A DNA stretch of 64,000 nucleotides from Solidesulfovibrio carbinolicus (lineage in GTDB: Bacteria; Desulfobacterota; Desulfovibrionia; Desulfovibrionales; Desulfovibrionaceae): NCBI RefSeq assembly GCF_004135975.1, contig NZ_CP026538.1, forward strand, positions 372,001 through 436,000. The letters run 5' to 3'. How positions within the stretch are numbered: position 1 is the stretch's first letter; the number at the start of each line of letters is the position of its first letter. Shown one piece after another: positions 15,855 through 25,421 of this stretch. A model generated the notes under the pieces. That model was not told where the DNA came from. It made no database searches and saw only the letters and a program-made list of their open reading frames with translations. Made by a program: the position numbers and the translations under genes.

Positions 15855-18008
15855 TCAGGCTGGCGCCCGCTTCACGGAAGCCACAAGCGACGGCACGTCG
15901 AGAATCAGCGACATGGTGCCGTCGCCGTTGATCGTCGCGCCGGAGATGCCGGACACCGAGCCGATGTAGTTGCCAAGGCTCTTGATGACCGTTTGCTGCT
16001 GGCCAAGTACTTGGTCCACGGCTATGCCGGCCCGCTCGCCCTCGAAGCGCGTCACCACCACCTGCTCGATGGCCGGGGGCAGGCCTTCCATTTCAAAAGC
16101 CTCGCGCAGCCGGATATAGGGCACGATTTCGCCGCGCAGCTGGATGGTGCGGCCGCGCCCGGTCCCGTCGCCGCCGTCGCGCGAGAGTTCCACGCATTCT
16201 TCCACCAGGGACAGCGGAATGATGTACTGGTCCTGGCCGGCCTTGATCTGCAGCCCGTCGATGATGGCCAGGGTCAGCGGCAACCGGATGGTGATGCGCG
16301 TGCCCTTGCCCGGTTCGCTTTGCACGTCGATCTTGCCGCGCAGCGCGTCCATGGAGCGTTTGACCACGTCCATGCCCACGCCCCGGCCCGAGATGCTGGT
16401 GACCTTGTCCGCCGTGGAAAAGCCCGGCAGGAAAATCAGGTTGAAGCATTCGCCGTCGGTTAGGCGCGCGTCCGGGGGAATAAGCCCCTTTTCCACGGCC
16501 TTGGCCCGGATGCGTTCGGCCTGCATCCCCTTGCCGTCGTCGATGATGGTCAGCACCACTTCGCCGCCGGCGTGTTCGGCCGACAGGATGATGGTTCCGG
16601 CCTCGGGCTTGCCGGCGGCCAGCCGGTCCTCGGGGGATTCGATGCCGTGGTCGATGCTGTTGCGCAGCAGATGCACCAGCGGATCGTTGAGCTGCTCGAT
16701 GACGGTCTTGTCCAACTCCGTCTCGCCGCCCTCGGTGACCAGTTCGATGGATTTGCGCATCTCCGAGGACAGGTCGCGCACCAGCCGCCGGAACCGGCTA
16801 AACGTCGTGCCGATGGGCAACATGCGGATGCCCAGCGTATTGTCGCGCAGCTCGTTGGACAGCCGTTCGATCTCCTCGGCCACGCTGGTCAGCGCCGGCT
16901 GGCCCAGGCTCCCGGCCAGCTGGGTGAGCCGGGCCTGGGCGATGACCAGTTCGCCGACGAGATTGACCAGATCGTCGAGCTTGCCGGCGTCCACCCGCAG
17001 GCTCTGCATGGCTTCTTTCTTGGCCGTCTGGGGCGTGGCCTTGGCCTCGGCGCTGGGCGCGGTTTGCGGCGCGGCAGCGGTCTCGGATTTCGGGGCCGAA
17101 GCCGCCTGGGGCGCGGCCGGGGCCGGCGGCGCGGCAGCCACGGCCGCGGCGGGCTGGGGCGATGCGGCCGGCTGCGGGGCCTGGGCCGAGGGGCGAGGCG
17201 CGGCCGGAACCGGCAAATCCATGGGGGCGTCGCCCTCGGCCGGGGTGATGGTCACGTCGCCGGGGTTGTCCAGGAACAGGAATACGTCGCGCAGGGCGTT
17301 GGCGTTGGCGTTGGCGTCAGGCCCGGTGGTCAGGCGCAGGAAGAACCGCATCCGGCAGTCGGCCGGGTCGAGGGCTTCCAGGTCCGGGACGGCGCAGACA
17401 TCGCAGCGTGCCTCCGCCTGCCCAAGGCTTCGCAGCTCGTCGAGCAGGGCCAGGGGGTCGCTGCGGGAAAGATGGCCGGGGTCGGAGGGGGCGAAGACGA
17501 TGTCCCAGACATGGGGGGCCTGGGGGGCTTCCGGCAGAATGCCGGCCAGGACAGCGGCCAGTTCGGCGTCGTCCTGGCCGTTGTCGGCAGCTGCCGTGGC
17601 CGGCCCGGCCGGTTCCTCGTCGGGCATGTCCGTGGTGCGAAGAAGCTCCTTGAGGCGTTCGGCCAGGTCCGGGTCGGCTTCGGCCTCGGGGTCGGCCCCT
17701 TCGGCCAGCATGGCGGCGAAGCGGTCCTTGGCGGCAAAGGCGGCGTCGAGGAGTTCCTTGCTCACCCGCCGCCAGCCGCCCCGGACATGGTCGAAAAGCG
17801 ATTCCAGGTCATGGGCCAGGGCCACCACCTGGACCAGGCCGAACATGTCGCAGGCCCCTTTGAGGGTATGCACGGCCCGAAATATCCGGTCGACCAGATC
17901 GTGGTCGCGGGGATTTTTTTCCAGTTCCAGCAGCGCCCCGTCGAGTTCGGCGAGGTTTTCGGCCACTTCTTCTTGAAACAGGGCGCGGGTCTCGGCGTCG
18001 AAAGCCAT
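15855..18008 (-). CDS. cheA: CheA-type histidine kinase
   Basis: A 717-residue kinase. The HPt domain (about 1-105) has the phosphorylated His47 in RAVHTLKGACDMFG. A P2-like region and a long Ala/Pro-rich linker follow to about 330. Then come the dimerisation helices (LDDLVNLVGELVIAQARL) and the ATPase domain (N box HLLRNSIDHGIE, then GKGMQAERIRAKA and GRGVGMDVVKRSMDALRG). The C-terminal CheW-like domain covers about 590-717 (EECVELSRD, VDQVLGQQQTVIKSLG). It is the last gene of the signalling operon starting at 21237. No cheW, cheY, receptor or methylation genes are in the window, so its output may be the partner-switch proteins rather than flagella. Confidence 0.92.
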   Translation of the reverse strand: MAFDAETRALFQEEVAENLAELDGALLELEKNPRDHDLVDRIFRAVHTLKGACDMFGLVQVVALAHDLESLFDHVRGGWRRVSKELLDAAFAAKDRFAAMLAEGADPEAEADPDLAERLKELLRTTDMPDEEPAGPATAAADNGQDDAELAAVLAGILPEAPQAPHVWDIVFAPSDPGHLSRSDPLALLDELRSLGQAEARCDVCAVPDLEALDPADCRMRFFLRLTTGPDANANANALRDVFLFLDNPGDVTITPAEGDAPMDLPVPAAPRPSAQAPQPAASPQPAAAVAAAPPAPAAPQAASAPKSETAAAPQTAPSAEAKATPQTAKKEAMQSLRVDAGKLDDLVNLVGELVIAQARLTQLAGSLGQPALTSVAEEIERLSNELRDNTLGIRMLPIGTTFSRFRRLVRDLSSEMRKSIELVTEGGETELDKTVIEQLNDPLVHLLRNSIDHGIESPEDRLAAGKPEAGTIILSAEHAGGEVVLTIIDDGKGMQAERIRAKAVEKGLIPPDARLTDGECFNLIFLPGFSTADKVTSISGRGVGMDVVKRSMDALRGKIDVQSEPGKGTRITIRLPLTLAIIDGLQIKAGQDQYIIPLSLVEECVELSRDGGDGTGRGRTIQLRGEIVPYIRLREAFEMEGLPPAIEQVVVTRFEGERAGIAVDQVLGQQQTVIKSLGNYIGSVSGISGATINGDGTMSLILDVPSLVASVKRAPA

Positions 18009-18123
18009 CCGTTCCTCCGTTGGGCCTGCCTTGTTTCCTGCGCGCCCGGGGCGGCGAAGGCAGTCAAGCGCGTGTTATACGGCCATGCCGGCGTCATGGG
18101 CGAACATGCCGGGCGTGTAGTCG

Positions 18124-19287
18124 TTACTGAAACGACGCGGCGAACAGCTCGCCGGGCAGTCCGGCGTCGGCCAGATCCTTGGGGCCAAGGCCGGCCCGGC
18201 GGACGGCTTCGGCCAGGGCCGGAGGCGGGGCGTCGCCATGGGCCAGGGCCTGGCCCCGGGCGGCGAAACCGCGCACGGCGGCGATGAGGACTTGCAGCAG
18301 GGCCAGATCGCAGGCCGGGGCCTGGGGCCACACGAGCAGCGTGTCGCGCCCGGTGGCCAGGGCGGCAAGCAAGGCCTCCCGGGCGGCGGCGGCCTCCGGG
18401 AGCTGGCCCGGGGCCAGTCGCACCTCGGCGGCCTGCTGGGCGTCGGTCAGCAGCCAGGGGCCAAATTCCCGGGGCTGGGTCAGGGCGGGGGCGTCCGGGG
18501 CGGCGGCGGCCGGCGGCAGCAGGGCGTCGAGGTCCACGGGGTGGATGCGGCTGACGTCCAGGGCGAACAGGTAGCCCACGATGTCGGGTTCGACGATGCT
18601 GGCGTAGAGCACGTAAAAGGGGATGCGGTTGACCGGCGGCGCGTCGAGGTCGCCCACGGCGGAAAGTTCCATGCGGCAATCGACGATAAGCCCGCTCGAC
18701 TCCATGGTGGTGATGACGTCAAGCGGCGTTTTGCCCCGGGCCTGGACATCGTGGATGAGGTCGTACTCCACGAGATAGAGGTTTTTGCCGCCGCTGACCG
18801 CCTGGCGCAGGCTCAGTTCGTCGGCCGTGAAGGCGCCCGCGCCGCCGGGCAGGGCGATGACGGCCTTGGCCGCCGCCTGGGCGCGTTGCTCGGTGGTGAA
18901 GTGCTCCTCGGCCACCCCGGACAGGGCGGCCAGCAGTTCGCCGATGTCCTCGGCGTCGCTTTGGGGGCCGCGCTCCACCAGGGCCAGCAGACGGTCGAAG
19001 CCGGTCAGGAGCTGGTTGATGATCCGGGTGTCCGGGGTCAGTTCGCGGCCGCGGATCATGTGCAGGAGGTTTTCCAGGCGGTGGGCCAGCTCCCGGATGT
19101 TGGCCAGGTTTAAAAACCCGGCCCCGCCCTTGATGGAATGGGCGGCCCGGAACACCGTGTTGACCAGCTCCTCGTCGATGTCGGCCCCGTGGCGCTCCAT
19201 GTCCATGAGCGCCGTCTCGATGTTCCCGAGATGCTCCCGGGAGTCCTCAATGAACATGACCAGGATCTCGTCGTCCAGCTGGTCCAT
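18124..19287 (-). CDS. HPt-domain signalling protein with unique C-terminal region
   Basis: A 387-residue protein; the start is the ATG at 19287 because the HPt domain begins at once (MDQLDDEILVMFIEDSREHL). The phosphoacceptor His50 is in FRAAHSIKGGAGFLN. The remaining about 270 residues are not kinase domains; a stretch beginning GGKNLYLVEYDLIHDVQARGKTP resembles the CheA P2-like region seen in the neighbouring cheA. The C-terminus (AALATGRDTLLVWPQAPACDLALLQVLIAAVRGF) looks like a STAS-like fold without a clear signature. It lies 16 bp after the HATPase-STAS gene and 115 bp before cheA. It probably relays phosphate between CheA and the response regulator at 20089-21237. Confidence 0.75.
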   Translation of the reverse strand: MDQLDDEILVMFIEDSREHLGNIETALMDMERHGADIDEELVNTVFRAAHSIKGGAGFLNLANIRELAHRLENLLHMIRGRELTPDTRIINQLLTGFDRLLALVERGPQSDAEDIGELLAALSGVAEEHFTTEQRAQAAAKAVIALPGGAGAFTADELSLRQAVSGGKNLYLVEYDLIHDVQARGKTPLDVITTMESSGLIVDCRMELSAVGDLDAPPVNRIPFYVLYASIVEPDIVGYLFALDVSRIHPVDLDALLPPAAAAPDAPALTQPREFGPWLLTDAQQAAEVRLAPGQLPEAAAAREALLAALATGRDTLLVWPQAPACDLALLQVLIAAVRGFAARGQALAHGDAPPPALAEAVRRAGLGPKDLADAGLPGELFAASFQ

Positions 19288-19303
19288 GGCGGTTCCTTGG
19301 CGA

Positions 19304-20083
19304 TCAGGCCGGTTGGATGGAGAAATGCTTGTCCAGGCGCATGGTGCGAAGTAGCGCCGCCAGATCCGGGCTGACGTGGTCCAGGGCCAGCCGGCCGCCC
19401 TTCTTGGACAGGGAGTTGTGGACGGCGATGAGTAGGCCGATGCCCACGGAATCGATGAGCTCCACCTTGGAGAGATCCATGGCAAAGGGGCCGTCGAGGG
19501 TCGGCATCAGGTCCTTGACGGCGTTTCGCAGCCCGTCGGCGGCCGAGGCCACGATGTCGCCGGCCGGGGTGAGGATGGTGCGGCCGTCTATGGTGCGGAT
19601 GTCATACATGGCAGGGCTCCGGTCGGTGTCGTCCCCGGGACGTTCCGGGGCGGATGCGGGACCCGTCAGGCCCGGCACGGCCTTGACGAGGGTCACCTGG
19701 TTGCCGGCGGCGTTATAGCGCACGTCGTCGGCGTAAAGGGTCATGATGGTCAGTCCCCGGCCGCTTTCGGCGTCGGGCGGGGGCGGAGCCTCGGCTGCGG
19801 CGCGCCAGTCAAAGCCCGGCCCCTGATCAGCGACCACGGCGGTGAGCCGGCCTTCGGCGCAGCCCAGGGTCAGGGTCACCTGGCGCAGGGGGTCGCCCCG
19901 GCTGCCGTGGAGCACGGCGTTTAAAAGGGCCTCGCGCAACAGCAGCTTGACGTCGAAAAGGCTGCCCTGGGCCTGCCGGGAGGCCAGGAAGGCCACGGCT
20001 TCGTCCACGGCCCGGTCGAGCATGGCCAGGGTGGCGGAAAAGCGCAGGCAGCGGCTGTCAGGGGAAGAATGCGCCTCGAACAT
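19304..20083 (-). CDS. fused RsbW-like ATPase and STAS anti-sigma antagonist
   Basis: One open frame of 259 codons. Residues about 10-140 are an HATPase_c domain of the RsbW/SpoIIAB type (REALLNAVLHGSRGD as N box, then VADQGPGFDW and SGRGLTIMTLYAD). Residues 159-259 are a STAS domain (DLSKVELIDSVGIGLLIAVHNSL), with the phosphorylatable serine in DSVG. In classical partner switches these are separate proteins that act against each other. An internal ATG at 19609 has GGAG eight bases upstream and would yield a free 101-residue STAS protein from the same frame. The gene begins 5 bp after the phosphatase gene, so it is in the same operon. Confidence 0.8.
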   Translation of the reverse strand: MFEAHSSPDSRCLRFSATLAMLDRAVDEAVAFLASRQAQGSLFDVKLLLREALLNAVLHGSRGDPLRQVTLTLGCAEGRLTAVVADQGPGFDWRAAAEAPPPPDAESGRGLTIMTLYADDVRYNAAGNQVTLVKAVPGLTGPASAPERPGDDTDRSPAMYDIRTIDGRTILTPAGDIVASAADGLRNAVKDLMPTLDGPFAMDLSKVELIDSVGIGLLIAVHNSLSKKGGRLALDHVSPDLAALLRTMRLDKHFSIQPA

Positions 20084-20088
20084 GGCCG

Positions 20089-21237
20089 TCAGACCTCGAT
20101 GCCCATGAGGACCACGTCGTCCTGGACCGGGCCGGCTTGGGGCTGCAACGCGGCGCTGATGGCTTCCACGGCTTCGGCCAGGGGCGTGGCGGCCTGGGCC
20201 TGGCAGGCGTCCAGCAGGGCGGCAAAGCCCTGCTCCCGGCCCCGGGCGGTTGGGCCAAAGCGTTCGATGAGGCCGTCGGTGTAGAGGTAGAGCCGGTCGC
20301 CGGGGGAGACCGCGCACTCGATCTGGCCGCACTGGATGGATTCAAAAACGCCCAGCACGTCGCCTTCGCAGGCCAGGGTTTCGACCGTGCCGTCCGCGCC
20401 GACCTTGATGGCGGCGGGATGGCCGGCGCTGACCAGGGTCAGGCGGGAGCGGGCGCGGTTTAAAAAGATCAGGCTGGCGGTCAGGTGCATCCCGTCGCGC
20501 AAAAACGTCGTCAGCACGCTGTTCATGTTTTTAAGCGTTTCGACGGGCGTGTAGAGCGGGTTGGCGTTTTGGCGCACCAGGGCCTTGAGCGAAGAGGTGA
20601 CAAAGGACGCGCCCAGGTCGTGGCCCGAGATGTCGGCCACGAAATAGACCATGACCGTCTCGCTCCAGGGGAAGACGTCGTAGAAGTCGCCGCCGGCTTC
20701 CAGGGCCGGCAGGTAGCGCACGGCGAAGCGGGCTTCGGGGATGTCGTCCGGGCACACGAGGATGGCCTGCTGGGCGTCGCGGATCTGGGCCAGTTTGGCC
20801 GCCTGTTCGGCCAGAAGCGCGCGCAGGCCCTGGCGCAGGCGGATGTGGATCTTGACCCGGGCCAGGACTTCCTCCCGGGCAAACGGCTTGGTGATGTAGT
20901 CCACGGCCCCGAGCTTGAGCCCTCGGACCTTGTTTTCCACGTCGTCGAGGCCGGAGATGAAGATGATGGGGATGTCGGTGGTGGCCGGGTCGGCGGTGAG
21001 CTTGGCGCAGGTTTCAAAACCGGATTCGCCGGGCATCATGATGTCGAGGATGATGAGTTCGGGCTGCTCGTCGGCGGCGATGCGCCGTCCGGCCGGCCCG
21101 GACGAGGCGCGTAGCGGCGTGAACCCGGCTTCCCGCAGCATCCAGGCCAGGGTTTCGACGTTGATCGTCTCGTCGTCGACGATGAGGATGCGCGGCGGCC
21201 GGGCGTCGGCCCGTACGCCTTTGGGAGCGTTTTCCAT
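20089..21237 (-). CDS. response regulator with PP2C (SpoIIE/RsbU-type) phosphatase output
   Basis: A 382-residue protein starting at the ATG at 21237. The receiver domain begins RILIVDDETINVETL, with the phosphoacceptor Asp65 in LIILDIMMPGESGFE and the conserved Lys in DYITKPF. After a helical linker comes a PP2C domain of the SpoIIE class: EAGGDFYDVF, ADISGHDLGASFVTS, SAGHPAAIKVG, LYLYTDGLIERF and DDVVLMGIE. It should dephosphorylate the STAS partner encoded immediately downstream in response to phosphorylation by CheA or another kinase. First gene of the operon 21237-15855; upstream are 181 bp of divergent intergenic DNA with no clear promoter. Confidence 0.9.
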   Translation of the reverse strand: MENAPKGVRADARPPRILIVDDETINVETLAWMLREAGFTPLRASSGPAGRRIAADEQPELIILDIMMPGESGFETCAKLTADPATTDIPIIFISGLDDVENKVRGLKLGAVDYITKPFAREEVLARVKIHIRLRQGLRALLAEQAAKLAQIRDAQQAILVCPDDIPEARFAVRYLPALEAGGDFYDVFPWSETVMVYFVADISGHDLGASFVTSSLKALVRQNANPLYTPVETLKNMNSVLTTFLRDGMHLTASLIFLNRARSRLTLVSAGHPAAIKVGADGTVETLACEGDVLGVFESIQCGQIECAVSPGDRLYLYTDGLIERFGPTARGREQGFAALLDACQAQAATPLAEAVEAISAALQPQAGPVQDDVVLMGIEV

Positions 21238-21418
21238 GGTTGTCCAGGTGCGGGGGAGGGCGGACCGGTTTGCGCAAAACGCATTGCTTCCCACGCTTGC
21301 AGCCAGTATGACGTTTTCCACGCCGCTTGACAACGCGGCCGGCGTGCTTTTTGTTTGTCCCCCGCCCGATCCGGCGGGGCAGGCCGGCCCGAGCGGCCGT
21401 TTTTACACGAGGCGGACC

Positions 21419-21883
21419 ATGCGAGAGCGTTTGGATGCGATCTGGAAAAAGGCCTTGCGACACCATCAGGGGCTTGGCATCATCGGCTTGTGGCTGCTTG
21501 GCCTCATGCCCGGGATCATCGTCTCCCTGCGCAAGGGCGACCCCTGGCACGCCACCATGGTGGCCATGGCCATCCAGCTTCTGGCCTCGTTCGGGTCCAT
21601 CACCCTGTTTGGCGTGGTGGCCCAGATCATCTGCTACAAGTACATCGAGTCCGTCGAGGTCCACGACCGGATGATGGACGGGCTGTTTTTCGGCTTCCAC
21701 GCCGGCATGATCATCTGGATCTGTTACGGTTTTTTCCACATCCTTTTTGGCCGCAAGATCATCGGCGACGTCAATGATCTGGTGGCCATCTTCGGCGTCA
21801 GCTGCATTGGCAGCTGCATCCTCGGCATTGCCATCGGCTTTTTGGTCGGTAAGCTGCGCGATGGCAAATCCACCATCGTCTAA
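21419..21883 (+). CDS. conserved membrane protein of unknown function
   Basis: A 154-residue protein from the ATG at 21419 (GAGGCGGACC upstream). About four hydrophobic helices are visible (GIIGLWLLGLMPGIIVSL, MVAMAIQLLASFGSITLFGVVAQ, GLFFGFHAGMIIWICYGFF, VAIFGVSCIGSCILGIAIGFLVG) with short basic ends. I do not recognise the family. It is a single-gene unit, divergent from the signalling operon and convergent with the HDOD gene. Confidence 0.65.
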   Translation: MRERLDAIWKKALRHHQGLGIIGLWLLGLMPGIIVSLRKGDPWHATMVAMAIQLLASFGSITLFGVVAQIICYKYIESVEVHDRMMDGLFFGFHAGMIIWICYGFFHILFGRKIIGDVNDLVAIFGVSCIGSCILGIAIGFLVGKLRDGKSTIV

Positions 21884-21908
21884 GCGGTCACCAGTCTAGC
21901 ATTTATGG

Positions 21909-21946
21909 AAAAAGTCCGGCCGGCTTCCGTTTCCGTGGAGCCGGCC
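21909..21946 (-). terminator. intrinsic terminator of the HDOD gene
   Basis: Inverted repeat GGCCGGCT (21918-21925) and AGCCGGCC (21939-21946) with a T-run on the minus strand (A at 21909-21913 on the plus strand), about 65 bp beyond the stop at 22009. Confidence 0.65.
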
Positions 21947-22008
21947 TTGTCGTGCGTGCGGGGGCTGCCCCATGCCGGGAGGCGGCGAATTCTCGGAAAG
22001 CTCCGGCC

Positions 22009-23328
22009 CTAGGCTTCTTCGGCCAGAAACAGCGAGATGATCTCGGCCGCCTGCCCCTCGGCCACGGTCAGGGCTTGCCCCAGGGCCTCGGGCGTCAGCC
22101 CGACGGTGGTCCAGGCCGCCGGGGACAGCGGCGGCGCGTAAACCTCGCCGCTGGAGCCGATGCACAGGGAACCGACCGCCGCGTCGGCCAGATGGATCAT
22201 GGCCGGCAGCGTCCGGCCCATGGGAACCTGGCCGCCGTGATGGCCGCGCACGGCCTGTTCCAGGTTTTCCGGGAAACGCCAGCGACGCAGCAACATGCCG
22301 CCCAGGGTGGCGTGGTCAAAGCCCAGCATGGCCCGCTCGGCCTGGCGCAGCAGGATGCCTTCGTCGCGGGCCATGGCCAGCACGTGGGCGGTGTGCCGGG
22401 GCAGGTTGCGGTAAAGCACCAGCCGGCCCACGTCGTGGAGCAGGCCGGCCACGAACAGCCGTTCCACCTCCACCGTTTCGCCTGTGCCGTTGGTCCCGGC
22501 CTGGGCCAGGTTGGAGGCGATGACGCCGCAGCCGATGCTGTGCTTCCAGAAATCGCGCATGTTGACCAGCCCTTCGGGCAGGTCCTTGAACAGGCCGATG
22601 ACCGAGATGCCCAGGGCCAGGGTAGTGAGCTGGCGGCTGCCCACGATGGTGACGGCCCGGGACAGGGTGTCGACTTTTACCGGAAAGCCGTAAAAAGCGC
22701 TGTTGACAAGTTGCAGCAGCTTGGCCGACAGGCTGGTGTCCTTGCCGATGGCCTCGGCCGCTTCCTTGGCCGTGCTGTTGGGATCGTTTAGGGCCTCGCT
22801 GATGCGCACGAAGACGTCGGGCAGCGAGGTGAGCTTGGGATCGGCCTCGATGATGGCCATGGGTCCCGGCGGCGGGGACGTGGGGGCCGGCGGCAGGGCT
22901 TCGGGGGCCACGGGGCCGGGCAGGTCCAGGCCATGCGGTCCCCTGGCCCGCAGCAGCCGGGCCGCCCGGGGCAGGGACTGGGTAAAAAGCGCCGCCTGGC
23001 CCGGTTCTTCCAGATCGCAGTGGACGAAGCGCGGCTCCAGGGCGGCGGCTGCCGCCGTTAGGTCCAGGGACTCGGCCTGGGGCTGGCAGGGCGGCTGTGG
23101 GCCTGTGCCCTGGCCGTCGGCCAGGACGCAGGTCGTCTGGTGGCGCACCGGCCAGGCGTGGAGCAGACTGATGAGGCGCTCGGTCAGCACCGTGCCGCGC
23201 GGCACGAGCAGAACCCCGTCGTCGCGCGCCACGTCCTCTTCCAGGACCATGCCCGGTTCAAGGGCGGCCAGGGAGATGCGGCGGGCGGGAGACGGGCCGG
23301 AGTCGGGCGGAGAAGTTTGTAAGGCCAT
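22009..23328 (-). CDS. HDOD-domain signalling protein
   Basis: A 439-residue cytoplasmic protein. The N-terminal 150 residues are a variable region beginning ISLAALEPGMVLEEDVARDDG, a motif often seen ahead of HD-type signalling domains. The HDOD domain runs from about 160 to 400: LTSLPDVFVRISEALNDPNST, AKLLQLVNSAFYGF, LSRAVTIVGSRQLTTLALGISV, LFVAGLLHDVGRLVLYR and HHGG. HDOD proteins lack phosphodiesterase activity and act as scaffolds in motility and c-di-GMP-linked control. The terminator at 21909-21946 follows. Probably monocistronic. Confidence 0.85.
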   Translation of the reverse strand: MALQTSPPDSGPSPARRISLAALEPGMVLEEDVARDDGVLLVPRGTVLTERLISLLHAWPVRHQTTCVLADGQGTGPQPPCQPQAESLDLTAAAAALEPRFVHCDLEEPGQAALFTQSLPRAARLLRARGPHGLDLPGPVAPEALPPAPTSPPPGPMAIIEADPKLTSLPDVFVRISEALNDPNSTAKEAAEAIGKDTSLSAKLLQLVNSAFYGFPVKVDTLSRAVTIVGSRQLTTLALGISVIGLFKDLPEGLVNMRDFWKHSIGCGVIASNLAQAGTNGTGETVEVERLFVAGLLHDVGRLVLYRNLPRHTAHVLAMARDEGILLRQAERAMLGFDHATLGGMLLRRWRFPENLEQAVRGHHGGQVPMGRTLPAMIHLADAAVGSLCIGSSGEVYAPPLSPAAWTTVGLTPEALGQALTVAEGQAAEIISLFLAEEA

Positions 23329-23448
23329 AGGGATAAAAATAGTCCTGGGCGAGGCATGTCAAGCCATGTGTCGGCCTCGTAGCGACATTGAACGTAAGCA
23401 AAAGCCGTGCCTGGGCATCGCCTGGCCGGCGCGCCCCGGAGGGACGTC

Positions 23449-24453
23449 GTGGGGAAAAAACCGCTGGCCGTGGTGGTGAGCCTGGATGTGGAGGAAGAGG
23501 GCCTGTTTTCCGGGAGCTATCCCCGGGAAGGGGCCGGACTGTCCAACATCCCGCAGCTTCGCCGCCTGGAATTTTTGCCGGCCGAGTTCGGGCTGCCGCT
23601 GACGCTTCTGTGCGACTACCCGGTGCTGCGTCACGGCCCGAGCCTTGAGGTGCTGGCCGGGGTCCTGTCCCGGGTCGGCGGGGAGCTCGGCGCCCACCTG
23701 CACCCCTGGAACACGCCGCCTTTCCCGGACATGCCCTGGCCGGAACCTGTGAGCACTTCGGTCATGCCTGTGGCGGTCTTTAGGGACAAACTCCACAATC
23801 TTCAGGCCGCCGTGGCCGATTTTGCCGGCCGCCCGGCCCGATCTTTCCGCATGGGGCGCTGGAACCTCTTTCGTCGGGCCATGGCCGTGCTGCCCGAGGT
23901 CGGCTTCACGGTGGACTCCAGCGTGGCCCCCTTGCGCCACGTGCCGGGCGGGCCGGACCATTTCCTGGCTCCGGCCGATCCCTACTGGCTGTCCCTTCAG
24001 GGGCCGCAAGGGCCGCGTCTGCTCGAAGCGCCCACCACCCAGCTGCCGCTGGTTCCGGGCACGCCGCGACTGGCCAAGATGCTGGCCGAGGCCTGCCCGT
24101 CCCGGCGCGACGCCGTGCTTGGCGGTTTCATGAAAACCCTGACGCTCGGGGTCAACCCGGTATGGATGCCCGAGGCCACCATGCGGCTGGCCGCCCTGGC
24201 CCACGCCTGGCGGGGCGGGCGGGCGCTGACGCTTTTCTGGCATTCCTCGGAGCTGTTGCCGGGGGCGAGTCCGCATTTCCCGGACAAAGGGGCGGTGGAC
24301 GGGTTTATCGCCAAGGTCCGCCGCTTTGCCGGCTGGCTGCGGCGGACCTTTGACGTGCGGGGGACAACCCTGGAAGGGCTGGCCGGGCCGGAATTTAGCT
24401 GGCCGGCGTGTCGCCCGGCGTCTCGTCCGAATAGTACTGCGGATTGGCGTTAG
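23449..24453 (+). CDS. polysaccharide deacetylase-like protein
   Basis: A 334-residue protein. The GTG at 23449 is preferred because GGAGGG lies just upstream and the conserved strand begins at once ([20 protein letters not shown]); another GTG is at 23407. Features of the NodB/WalW-like deacetylase fold are visible: an Asp-containing first strand (SLDVEEE), [12 protein letters not shown] with a His pair, [28 protein letters not shown], and late TLFWHSSEL. No signal peptide. It is convergent with the glycosyltransferase at 24395-25207, and their 3' ends overlap by 59 bp. It likely trims an N- or O-acetyl group from an envelope glycan; substrate unknown. Confidence 0.7.
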   Translation: MGKKPLAVVVSLDVEEEGLFSGSYPREGAGLSNIPQLRRLEFLPAEFGLPLTLLCDYPVLRHGPSLEVLAGVLSRVGGELGAHLHPWNTPPFPDMPWPEPVSTSVMPVAVFRDKLHNLQAAVADFAGRPARSFRMGRWNLFRRAMAVLPEVGFTVDSSVAPLRHVPGGPDHFLAPADPYWLSLQGPQGPRLLEAPTTQLPLVPGTPRLAKMLAEACPSRRDAVLGGFMKTLTLGVNPVWMPEATMRLAALAHAWRGGRALTLFWHSSELLPGASPHFPDKGAVDGFIAKVRRFAGWLRRTFDVRGTTLEGLAGPEFSWPACRPASRPNSTADWR

Positions 24454-25207
24454 ACAACCCACGGCCGTTCTTGTCGAAGATCGAATACTGCTTGTAGCCG
24501 AGCTTTTGCAGCCGGAACTGCATGGACGTCTGCAGGACGCCGATGCCGTAGGTGCAGCTGCGGCGGAAATTGATGGACGAGGCTTCGTCGAAGTACTTGG
24601 TGGGGCAGGACACTTCGCCGATGCGGAAGCCGAAGTACACGGACTGGGCCAGCATCTGGTTGTCGAAGACGAAGTCGTCGGAATTTTCCCACAGCGGCAG
24701 GGCTTCCAGCACCTCGCGGGTGAAGGCCCGGTAGCCGGTGTGGTACTCCGACAGCTTGGCCGACATGAGCAGGTTCTGGGACAGGGTCAGGAAGCGGTTG
24801 GCCACGTACTTGTAGACCGGCATGCCGCCGCGCAGGGCCGTGCCGCCGAGAATGCGCGAGGCGATGGCCACGTCGTATTCGCCGCAGGTGCACAGGTTGG
24901 CCATGGCCGGGATGATTTTGGGCGTATACTGGTAGTCGGGGTGCACCATGATGACCACGTCCGCGCCGGTCTTTAAGGCCTCGGCGTAGCAGGTCTTCTG
25001 GTTGCGGCCGTAGCCCCAGTTGCGCTCATGGCGGAAGCAGCGCAGTCCCAGGCGCTGGGCCTGCTTGATGGTGTCGTCCCGGCTGCAGTCGTCGACGAGG
25101 ATGACCTCGTCCACGATGTCCTTGGGGACTTCGGCATAGGTGCGTTCCAGGGTGGAGGCCGCGTTGTAGGCGGGCATGACCACCACCACTTTTTTTCCGT
25201 TCATCAT
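24395..25207 (-). CDS. family 2 glycosyltransferase, DPM1-like
   Basis: A 270-residue protein starting [20 protein letters not shown] at 25207 (GGAGCG upstream). The GT-A signature is complete: [22 protein letters not shown], and [10 protein letters not shown] in place of the DxD strand, then [16 protein letters not shown]. The C-terminus has no obvious membrane spans. The gene overlaps the 3' end of the convergent deacetylase-like gene. It probably transfers a sugar to a polyprenyl-phosphate or nascent glycan of the surrounding envelope locus. Confidence 0.87.
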   Translation of the reverse strand: MMNGKKVVVVMPAYNAASTLERTYAEVPKDIVDEVILVDDCSRDDTIKQAQRLGLRCFRHERNWGYGRNQKTCYAEALKTGADVVIMVHPDYQYTPKIIPAMANLCTCGEYDVAIASRILGGTALRGGMPVYKYVANRFLTLSQNLLMSAKLSEYHTGYRAFTREVLEALPLWENSDDFVFDNQMLAQSVYFGFRIGEVSCPTKYFDEASSINFRRSCTYGIGVLQTSMQFRLQKLGYKQYSIFDKNGRGLSNANPQYYSDETPGDTPAS

Positions 25208-25421
25208 GGGCGTTCGCTCCAGGGGGTCGCCGGATCGCGGGCGGGCCGGCGGAATGCGCCGCGCAAGGGAGAGTTCGCGGCCAAACGCGGAACTAATCCT
25301 GAAAACGGGGGTGCTGTCAACCATTGCGGCCCGTATCGCCGCCGCCGGGCCGACGGACAGGCCGGCGCGTCCCTGGTCGAGGCTTTACATCCAACCTCGC
25401 CTTCAGTACCGAGAGCGGGCC

